Source of the DNA: Argopecten irradians
Taxonomy: Eukaryota > Mollusca > Bivalvia > Pectinida > Pectinidae
Length of the DNA stretch: 64,000 bases
Assembly: GCF_041381155.1 (NCBI RefSeq)
Contig: NC_091146.1
Span: 1 to 64,000, forward strand
Direction: 5' to 3'
Positions 23,465-32,600 of the stretch are shown one piece after another. How positions within the stretch are numbered: position 1 is the first letter of the stretch; each line of letters opens with the position of its first letter. The notes under the pieces were generated by a model that ran no database searches, had not been told where the DNA came from, and saw only the letters and a list, made by a program, of their open reading frames with translations. The position numbers and the translations under genes were made by a program.

Positions 23465-25487
23465 ATGGCGGAGCCGGAGAACCCCGGCGAGCTAGCTAAT
23501 GTATTGCCGGAATTTCGTCAGATATTTCAAGAAATCTTTCTAGACGAAGATAGTGATGAGTTTGAGGGCTTTGATATTGAAGATATCGACAACATTGCCG
23601 AGGACGGAACTGGATTTAATATCGATAATTGGGTTGAAGGCGGAAAGGAACCGTCTACTTTCACTTTTACCGGTAATGCAGGTATTAACACGGACATCTT
23701 GTCGGTACCTGAAGAAGGTAGCTTGTCGTATTTAGACTACTTTGAATGTATTATTACTGACAATATAATTCAGAAGATCGTGGTTGAGACAAATAGATAC
23801 GCTGCCACATACACTGAAACACACCCTGACCTCCCAAGTCACTCTAGGTACAGGAAATGGACAGACACAACACTAGGGGAAATGAAAGCGTTCATAGCGA
23901 TGACAATTGCGATGGGACTTGTCCAGCAATTGGATATTCAGGACTATTGGTCTGGTAATCCTGTTATAAATACACCTTTCTTCAGATCTGTGATGTCTAG
24001 AGACAGATTCTTATCATTGTTGAGTGTACTGGACTACTGCATCTAGCAGACAACTCTGGGGCAGTTCCTAGAGGGCAAACAGGTTACTCGCCTTTACAGA
24101 AATTAGGTGAGCCTTACAAGGATATCCTTTCCAACTTTCAAAGTTGTTATAACCCTAACAAGAACATTGCCATCGATGAAGGGATGATACCCTGGAGAGG
24201 GAACCTCCATTTCCGTGTATATAGCCCGGACAAACCCATTAAATATGGACTTAAGGTTTACATGTTGTGTGACTCTGACAATGGCTATTGCAGTCGTATG
24301 GAACTATACACTGGTCACGGAGGACAGAACAGTCAGTTTGGAGCAACATACGATCTCATCATGCGTCTTGCTGACCCTTTTCTAAACAAAGGCTACCATT
24401 TATACATGGACAATTACTTCAGTAGTCCACAATTATTTTATTCCTTATTTCTAAACGCAACCTTGGCATGTGGAACCTTGCGAAAAAACAGACGTGGTGT
24501 ACCTCAGGATCTAAAGGATCGGCGTTTGGTTAGAGGCGAGATGTTTGTAATGAACAACGACATGCTTGTTGCAGTCAAGTACGCAGACAAAAAGGATGTA
24601 CATCTTCTCACAACAATACACAAAGGTACGATACATGTATTGAGCACCATAACTTCGATAATACTCTGTTGAGTTCACATTCATATTGAAAAGAACAAAT
24701 TGTATAATGGTAAATATAAATGTACTGAATGTGAATATTCTTTAAATTTGACAAAATGAATTCATGTAAACATTTTGTTACACTATCACATTTTGTGGCT
24801 TGAAATGGATAGTTTTACTATGTAATAATACATTTAGGTGTCATGGAAGACTCTGGTAAAAGAGACCAGGAAGGAATTGAAATTAAAAAACCAGACTGCA
24901 TTTTGAGCTACAACAAATATATGGGTGCTGTTGATAGATGTGATCAGATGGTAGCGTATGGCAGCTTTGAAAGAAGGACTTTGAAGTGGTGGAAAAAGGT
25001 CTTTTTCCATGTGCTCGGCCTAGCTGTTTTAAATTCGTACATTCTGTACAAAACCAGAAGTCAACAACCTGTCCTGCAGAGAGTGTTCAGAAGGGAGTTG
25101 GTGAATCAGTTGGTGACTGCATCAGAAATATCTGGTCCTTCATCTAGAGGCAGGAAGAGATCATCAGCTGAAGTTCTGCAAAGACTCAGTGCTAGACACT
25201 TCATCTGCCACTTGCCATCCTCAGGAAACAGGAATCACGCAAAGCGACGATGTGTCGTTTGTGGGCCTGCTGAAGCAGAGTTGTTCCGATGCGCTAATCC
25301 AGAGGAACCAGTACCGAAACGAATGGGACGGGAAACCTACTTCCAATGCAAACAATGCCAAGTGCCACTCTGCATTGAGCCATGCTTTGAACTTTTTCAC
25401 ACAAAAGCTGAGTATGTGCTGGCATACAAACGTCTTAAGTCTGTTCTGGAGGAATACACTTTAAAACTCCATCAAAATTGTATATAG
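23465..25487 (+). CDS. piggyBac transposase (PGBD-like), one frameshift, one intron
   Basis: DDD-type transposase that excises and inserts TTAA-flanked elements, acting in the nucleus. The start ATG at 23465 (AAATATGGCGG) opens an acidic N terminus (DEDSDEFEGFDIEDIDNIAE), as in other piggyBac proteins. The catalytic motifs are all present: first aspartate in NIAIDEGMIPWRG, second in YHLYMDNYFSS, third in YNKYMGAVDRCDQM. The C terminus has the cysteine-rich zinc-binding region (CVVCGPAE ... CKQCQVPLCIEPCF). An intron at 24626-24837 has GT and AG borders and splicing keeps the frame (HKG/VMEDSGK). At about 24027-24040 an extra 8 bases (GACTACTG after GTACTG) shift the frame and give a stop at 24044-24046. 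Without those bases the frame is about 600 codons, normal for the family. It may be a decay mutation or an assembly error. Confidence 0.9.
24626..24837 (+). other. Intron of the piggyBac transposase
   Basis: 212 bp, donor GTACGATA, acceptor ATTTAG. Phase 1; joining G(24625) to GT(24838) gives glycine and continues the conserved segment between the second and third catalytic aspartates. Confidence 0.8.
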
Positions 25488-26578
25488 TTCCACTGTGTTA
25501 TTGTTAACAATTTTACTACAAACTGTTACTGCTGACAATTTTACAACAAACTGTTACTGCTGACATTTTTATCACAAGTTTGAACGTTCAATGTATTGGA
25601 ATGAATCTCCCATAGTTTTTCAGGTAAGTGAGTTTACAGAGTTTCTGCTTTAACACTTTAGCTGTCTAACAGCAAAGTACACTTGGTACTATTTTCTGTC
25701 CTTACTTAAAAGGACTATATATCTTAAAATTGTGATTATGTCCTTTCTTACAGTTTTGTACTTACAGATGTCTTTAGTGCTTTTAACACATATATTTCTC
25801 CTTAAAACCTTAAAAAAAATTACGCACAGATACATGTAGGGACAACCTCAATTTAAACATTCCCAATGTTACTAAGTAACGGATTACCTAAATGACAAAG
25901 GAGAAACTATCAGCTCTGCTATGCATAACAGACATTTAGGCTTGGAAGAGATGAACTGTTGTTGGACATAAATTTCTACAAGGGAGATAACTGATTAATA
26001 TCTTGGAATAACTCTTATATGAAAGAATTCTTATATATTTTATTGACTGCAGAATATTTGTTCTACCCCTGCTGTCGTAGACGATAATTTGTTGCTAGTT
26101 TGTCCGAATATGTGGCACAATTGCCGTATGAATGGGCTTCTTCGCTAATCAAGCTTTTTCCAACTTTATGCACACCTGGGTTGACTTTGTGTCACATTGT
26201 AAAGCAGATGGATCTTAAATTAGAATTTAATGAAATGAATTGAAAACGTAATATTCGCAAACATACTATGTATACATGTACATCTATATTGTGCAAATTA
26301 CGACTGAAAAATAAAGATGAAAGAATCTTGTGTAAAAATTTGATAAAATATGTGCATGATGTAAACGCCATTAATTTTCATGTATACATGTTCAAATAAA
26401 AGTGTTCCTTGTTATTATTAACCCTCCTTCAGAGGGAAAAACTTATATATAACTGTGGTTTACAATCAAAATTATAAAGTAAAACAGGTCTTTAACATTT
26501 TTAAGCATTTTCATTTTATTTTTTTTTTTTAATTTTTCTGAACAATTCAGCATTCAGACATAGCCAGAATGAGACAAT
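25488..26578 (+). other. 3' arm of the piggyBac element with poly(A) signals
   Basis: Non-coding. Two AATAAA motifs (26310-26315 and 26395-26400) lie 0.8-0.9 kb after the stop codon and are candidate polyadenylation signals. A decoy TTAACCCT occurs at 26418-26425, inside the element. Confidence 0.5.
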
Positions 26579-26593
26579 TCAGCACTACTAGGG
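26579..26593 (-). repeat. piggyBac right terminal inverted repeat
   Basis: TCAGCACTACTAGGG, directly before TTAA; the exact inverse of the left terminal repeat. Confidence 0.92.
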
Positions 26594-26597
26594 TTAA

Positions 26598-26672
26598 TAA
26601 TGTAGTTCAATCAGTAGAGCATTCACCTTGTGTTCAGAGGTTTCAGGTTCAAAACCTGGTCTGGTCGCTACA
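26598..26672 (+). repeat. tRNA-like sequence (SINE head or tRNA pseudogene)
   Basis: An A-box-like GTTCAATCAGTAGAGC and a B-box-like GGTTCAAAACC lie at tRNA spacing. The D arm (GTTC/GAGC), the T arm (CAGG, 7-base loop, CCTG) and part of the acceptor (TGTAG/CTACA) can pair, but the anticodon arm pairs poorly. It is therefore not called as a functional tRNA. It starts at the right TTAA of the piggyBac element. Confidence 0.4.
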
Positions 26673-26878
26673 ATTCATCCTTCCCAGTTATACCGGTAAA
26701 TGTATCCAAAGAAATTCATCCTTTTCAAACATAAACAGGTACATGCTACTTACAATGTATTGTTTAGGTGTTTGTACTTTGGTGTATTAAAACAAAACAT
26801 GTGATGAGGTATTCAGTATTGTAAATATCAATTTTTACCAGAGATTTTGTATAATGGATTATTGATATCTCCATTTTC

Positions 26879-27111
26879 AGGTCATCTGTCCGTCACAGCT
26901 TGAAAACACATTTTGAACTTCTCAAGTTCTACCAGTGCAATTTGGCAAAAACTTGCATGAAATGATCCTGACATGGTCCTGACAAAGTGTTGTTAGTTTT
27001 CGGATCGATCTATAATCCAAGATGGCCGGCAATCATGACCATATCTAATCAATTTTCTACACAAGTATTGTCAAGGTAGTCAGATGACCGTTAAGGCCCT
27101 TGGGCCTCTTG
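26879..27111 (+). mobile_element. Short hairpin-tailed repeat
   Basis: Head AGGTCATCTGTCCGTC; near the 3' end CAGATGACC (the inverse of the head) is followed by GTTAAGGCCC-TT-GGGCCTCTTG. The body contains CCAAGATGGCCGGCAA, related to the unit of the element at 14030-15409. It is a compact example of the shared head/tail plan. Confidence 0.6.
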
Positions 27112-27790
27112 TTACAATCACTGCTCTATGTAGTACATGATAGAGCGGTGACTCGATCATGGGTATCCAACGATGCAATGATTATGAAAACAGATAACAA
27201 TAAAATGTTGCAATGTATAGTAATTATATTACTCAAACAATAACATGAACATTAATACATATAACAGACATGTATGAGGCACGTTGCATGTACAATAATA
27301 CAGATTCCAAATATTAAATTCTGAACAACTTTATAATAGACAGAAAAATAATATATAACATCCAATATATTGCTATATGCAAAGCTGCACATAAGAAAGA
27401 CTGAGATATAAAGCTACTTTAAAGTTATCAACTAAACAATAATTACTAAATTGTGTCTAAATCATACTTTGTTTCACTAAAAAGTTGCTTTGATATATGA
27501 ATATTTTCAAATTAACACATTTGATCCTGCCCCAATGCAAGGTCCCTGTGGGTCAGCCCAATCATTTGTAATTATTAATGTTTAGTCCCTATCACATAGA
27601 GATGTTATATTATTAATACAATATTGAACAATTGAACAGTTTTGAATTGCCACCCCATAAGGATGCATTCAATATATCTAATGCTACCAATCAAAATTTG
27701 CTACAAATGCACAATTACAGTGTACATGTAGATATTTTTTATTGTATAATACAAAAAAAAAGTGTATCAATTTTCTTAACAAGATGCCCT
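27112..27790. other. No gene seen
   Basis: Very AT-rich; no exon-like or repeat structure could be supported. Confidence 0.5.
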
Positions 27791-28214
27791 TAATGTCACC
27801 TGAAGTCAGATACAGAATGAAACTAAAGACACATAAACACCATATATTGGCCCAAAATCTTTAAACAACTTCTTCTCAAGAACCATAAGGCCCAGGGTAC
27901 TGATATAGGGCATGTAGTATGCTGGGATGAAGGGCTACCAAGTTTGTTCAAATAAATGACTTTGACCTTCATCCAAGGTCACATGGGGTCAAATTGGCTA
28001 AAATATTTTAAACGACTTCTCGAGAATAACTAGGAGGTCTAGAGACCTGATATTGGGCCTGTGACATGGCGCGATGAAGGGCTACCAAGTTTGTTTAAAT
28101 GAATGACCTCTATCTTCATTCAAGGTCACAGAGGTCAAATAGGCTGAAATCTTTAAACGACTAGGTTGTATTGTGCTAATAGTGACATGACCGTTAAGGC
28201 CCAAGGGCCTCTTG
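27790..28214 (+). mobile_element. Hairpin-tailed repeat, TTCATTCAAGGTC family
   Basis: About two and a half units of roughly 145 bp, each with GGGCTACCAAGTTTGTTCAA and a diverged TTCAT.CAAGGTCACA, ending ATGACCGTTAAGGCCCAAGG and GCCTCTTG. Same family as 2935-5922 and 44788-45840. Confidence 0.6.
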
Positions 28215-28555
28215 TTCAAATAGATATGCAGAACCAAGGACCAATTAAACCCTACAAGACATCTTCAGTATTTTATTTCTGTAACGGTTGCTCCAAATCA
28301 AAGATGGCTGCATATAAATAATGTTATTTTCTGATCATTCACGAAATGTCAATTTTACTAATGACCTTATGAAGTTGTGATAATAAGAAATTGTAAGGTA
28401 CAAGAGTTAATGATTTTCTAACCTAGGTATACAATTAATTAAAAGCAAAAAAATTCAATGGTTATCTACAAATTGAGTAATACCACCACAGAATCAAAAT
28501 TGTATCCTATAGTCCTGAACTGACTATAAAATTTGAACATGATTTTATATTGATT

Positions 28556-29632
28556 TTAACAATTGTCTAAACATTTTACCTTTGAACATAACTCTTCTTG
28601 ATCCTGGATTTTTTTTAACAAACTTTCACATTTTTTCAATGGAATACCATTTTCTTTTAATATTACTTTAACACCAATTTCATCTCTTCTGCTTGCAAGC
28701 TGAAGATGTTGTAGTGAAATGCCATTCTTGCTGAGCTTGTCACAAATCACTTTACTAACAATTTTAGCTTTAACAAACTCTGTGTATGACTCTTTGCAGA
28801 ATTTGCATCTTATACTATACACATCATCTTCAGTGCATCTGTCCATCAGCTTTGTAGTAAAAAGCTGCTGAAGTGAATTTACATCTTCTACTGCATCATG
28901 GGCATGATATTTGACATTCAAATAAGTTTCCACTAAATGACCTTGCTTGTAACAGCCATTGACTTCCTCTTTAGGAAAGATTTTCTTTGACAGTTTCAAA
29001 GTGTCAATAAATGCTGGTACAATGCTAACAAATTCACACTGCAGACCAAATTCCTTCAAAATCCTCAACAGAATTGGCACATCGAAGCTGGCAATGTTGT
29101 GCCCAACAAGTATTGGATGGTCAAATTCTTTGAGATATTCTAAGAAGTCAAGAAGAGCTGTACGAATGCATTTCCCTTGTACTTCATTTCCATGCAAATA
29201 CAATTTATTTGTTCCCATGGAATAAGATAGACCAGTGACTTTTGAAGCTTTAGATATTTGGCATCTTGGGTATACATAAGATTGGTACTTTCTAATCCCT
29301 ACTGATGCAGCAATTTGTGTAATTTCACAGGTGTGACCAAATCCGGTTGTTTCAAGATCAAATGTTACAAAACTTTTAAACTTATCTATACAAACAGGAT
29401 CAGGAATAAATTCAAGGTCAGGAGAAGAGTACTCTAGATTACTTTGATAAACTAAACCCTCTTTGATAGTTGAATGCCTTTCCTGTTGTTTCTTTTTACT
29501 TTTACTCTGGATACGTCTTTTCTTGAAAGATAAGGTTTTTTCCTTAATACGCCTCTTTCTTCTCCTTTCATCAAGTTTACTAGTAAGCTTGAGGATGACT
29601 TCACCTGGTGACAGTAGTGATGCTTTATTTAC
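28556..29632 (-). CDS. Last exon: DEDDh 3'-5' exonuclease domain
   Basis: The exon begins at the acceptor TTTTACAG ([11 protein letters not shown]) and runs to the stop at 28556, about 358 residues. A Lys/Arg-rich linker ([22 protein letters not shown]), likely a nuclear localisation signal, precedes the nuclease. Exo I is FDLETTGFG, Exo II is [12 protein letters not shown], and Exo III is [10 protein letters not shown] with the H-x4-D spacing of the DEDDh class, so the metal-binding residues are all present. This group includes DnaQ, TREX and many stand-alone exonucleases. A tail with [20 protein letters not shown] follows. The intact motifs over a long open exon argue that this part has been under selection recently. 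Confidence 0.85.
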   Translation of the reverse strand, partial: VNKASLLSPGEVILKLTSKLDERRRKRRIKEKTLSFKKRRIQSKSKKKQQERHSTIKEGLVYQSNLEYSSPDLEFIPDPVCIDKFKSFVTFDLETTGFGHTCEITQIAASVGIRKYQSYVYPRCQISKASKVTGLSYSMGTNKLYLHGNEVQGKCIRTALLDFLEYLKEFDHPILVGHNIASFDVPILLRILKEFGLQCEFVSIVPAFIDTLKLSKKIFPKEEVNGCYKQGHLVETYLNVKYHAHDAVEDVNSLQQLFTTKLMDRCTEDDVYSIRCKFCKESYTEFVKAKIVSKVICDKLSKNGISLQHLQLASRRDEIGVKVILKENGIPLKKCESLLKKIQDQEELCSKVKCLDNC

Positions 29633-32600
29633 CTGTAAAATGTTGAAATTTAAAGATAAAAGCATTGATATTGAAGCTCAAATACACAGTTTAACAACTT
29701 TAATAACAAGAGGCCCAAGAGGCCTTGACGGTCACCTGAAAGCTGATATAGAAAGAGCATTGCAAAGTTGGTTCAAATCTGTAAAAAGTGTTTACAAGTT
29801 AGAATAAACTTTAAAGTTGAACCTTCGTATTAGAATTTCGTCTCAGGTGACCTAAAAATGCCAATGCACACTGAAATCAAATAACTTTTATATGTTACCC
29901 AAAATTTGGCTGGTCAAATTTTCAGTTAGGCAGCTGGTAGACTTTGTAAGTCAATGCACATGGAGAGAATAAAGTTGTGTAAATTTAATCTCACTTTTTA
30001 CCTTTGTTAGATAAGTTTGGCCTTCATTTTTCTGCAGGACAGTTGCTGATACTCTGTTAATTAAAGAGCTTGATCCACCATAGTGCCTGTTATGTCATGG
30101 AAACAATAAAATATTTATAAAATGTAATGATGATTAAAGTCGTGTTCTGCTTAAACTGTGAAAAGAATGGGAAATGAATGGGGGTTCTTTAGCTATGGGT
30201 TACGCATTCTGTATATATATTATAATATTCTTATGAAAATTCTCAAAACTGGTGGGAATTAATTTTCTTCCTTCCATGACCTCTTGAACTCTGATGAAAG
30301 TAATATTATGCCAATTTAATGACCTTGACCTCATTCAAGGTCACAGGGTCAAATAGGCTAATTTTTATAAACAAATTATTGTGAAATGAGCAGATCGAGA
30401 TATATTGGTCTTAATTGTAGCATACATGTACTAGGATGAAAGGCTTCCAAGTTTGACCTTAATGTACTTAGTCAAATAAGGATCTGTATTGCCTTCTTTG
30501 TACTGGGACTGTATGTTGTTTTGTGCCAATAATTTGATGATCATTTTAAAAGGCCCATGGATCTCTTGTTGGATTATCTCTAGTCCATAACATGAAAATA
30601 TATTCAAATCAATTAATTTAATGCAATTTTTATTACAAGCAAAATTTAATTGTTACACAATACCTCACTTACCTTGATTTTGGCGCTTTTGAAGAAACCA
30701 TTTGATTGAAATTTTCATTTGCTTGGGTTGATCCTAACTCTAATAAACTTTTTGCTCTCCCTCTGTATTTATGGACCATTGCCTCGAGATCCTTTTTCAA
30801 GTCGGGGCTTTTCAGGGCTTCTCCCTTTGGCAAACTTTTAAACCTAAAACAAAATTCATATATATTAAAATTGGTGATATTACTAGTAATTTTCACATAT
30901 TTAGAAATTTTGGAACACCACAGAGATATCAATTTTGATTTAAAATCTGTAATATATATGTACATGTACAAACTTGGGACCCATGTTTCATCTTGGGTAT
31001 TCATAAATAGTAATTGACAAGTTGCTTGAATGAAAATATAAAAAAATATAAAATATAAAAATAAAATATATATATGTGGGAATTTGTTATTATGTCAAAT
31101 ACATCTGTTTTGTCATCATGATAAGAAAACCAAAATTGAAGTATATATCCTTTAAAGATGCTCCACTGCTGACAAATGGTATTTTCTCTATCAAAAAACA
31201 GGAGCAGACGAATTAGTATTTTTCTTCAGTTACAAACGCGGACACACCAAAAACAAATAAATTATTTTTATATTGTTTGTTGTGTTTATTAGACAGATAG
31301 AACACCAATTATTGTTCAAATGATGAGTATCGTTTATGCTCTGTCGGCAGTGGAGCATCTTTAATTATATGTATATTAGAGACATTATTGGTACCTACCG
31401 GAATGTTGATGGATTGTCTATGAATGTACACCATTTTACATCTGAACACAGAGAATGATCTCCAAAAGCATGCGGAACAATACGATCCAGGGCATTTTGA
31501 AGATCATTCTCTTGCTTACTCTCACTGATGGCATACATGAAGCATCTTGTGAGATAAGGTATAACTTCTGCTTGCTTCAGTTCTTTATGACTGCAAATAA
31601 CAACAAGTAGCATATATATATTTGAGTCATTTCTGACCATTAAGACAATGAACAAATTAGGCAAAATCAGGCAAGGAAAACATTATTTGCAAAATATCTA
31701 ATAAATGTACCTCTTCTGCCTTGAATGAAGATTAATGTCATTTATATGAACAAACTTTGTTACATTTTATAATTGTTCAAGCATGTTATTACACATCCTG
31801 TCAAAAGTTTGACATAAACAATCATTGATACAGAGGAATATATTTACATTGTCACATCACAATGCCTTATTGACTCTACTGATACCCATGTACCTAGTGA
31901 TGCCATGTATCTTATCAGTTATGGGAGAATGGATGACAAATAAATGCACAAATGGAAAATCCAACATACCGATAAAGCACAAGCAAGCTTCATTACATTA
32001 TATCATTATTGCCAACTGAAAACAACTCAATGTAAGACAAACAGTCTTTTATAATAATATCTTACCTTTTTGACATTTCATACAGACATTTTGAAATGGA
32101 TTTCTTTGTATGATTTCTGTCATCTCTTTTTTCCAAGTCAGGGAAAGACTGCTTTAGTCTGGACGTAGTAGTTGAATCGTTGTCTGCATGAAGAATCTGT
32201 ATCTGTAAATTGCAGTTGTCTTTAAGCTGGTGGGCCATGTCAACAGCCATATCTGATTCCATGGCTTTACTACTTCCTGACCAATTTTTCATGCAAATGT
32301 GTGATGTTGTCGACCCTTGGCTACAGATCCTACAGGTTTTACTCCTAACAGCATATGATAAGACTTTTCCAGTTTCCTTCCCTATCATGCTTGCATGACC
32401 TGAATTAAACCATGTAAGAATTATTTAAAGATTGATTAAATGAACCAATATATTGCCAACTAGAATAGTCAGCCAATGGTATAATGGCCCCTGTTACCCT
32501 GCATTAGAGACCATGGTAATTAAATGACATTAGTGTTGTAAATGAAAATATTGTATGGTCTTCGGGCTGCAGTATACTTATCAATTGTATAGATCAAAAA

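Larger units (their letters stand above)
20691..26593 (+). mobile_element. Complete piggyBac transposon (5.9 kb)
   Basis: The left terminal repeat CCCTAGTAGTGCTGA (20691-20705) and the right TCAGCACTACTAGGG (26579-26593) are perfect inverses of 15 bp, each flanked by TTAA (20687-20690 and 26594-26597), the canonical piggyBac target. The element encodes its transposase (23465-25487) on the plus strand. The unusual length comes from a 1.69 kb foldback element (21305-22989) plus a pogo-like fragment (about 20806-20925) in the 5' non-coding arm. Subterminal repeats are seen: GACGCCTTTTGG twice near the left end and ACAATTCAGCA twice near the right. With intact ends and a single frameshift in the transposase, it could still be mobilised in trans. 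Confidence 0.92.

Noticed and set aside
26598..26672. Functional tRNA gene
   Set aside because: The anticodon arm does not pair well and the acceptor stem is incomplete.
30844..31004. Upstream extension of the 30673-30843 frame as coding
   Set aside because: The acceptor TTTTAG at 30844-30849 and phase agreement with exon five show that the extension is intron.
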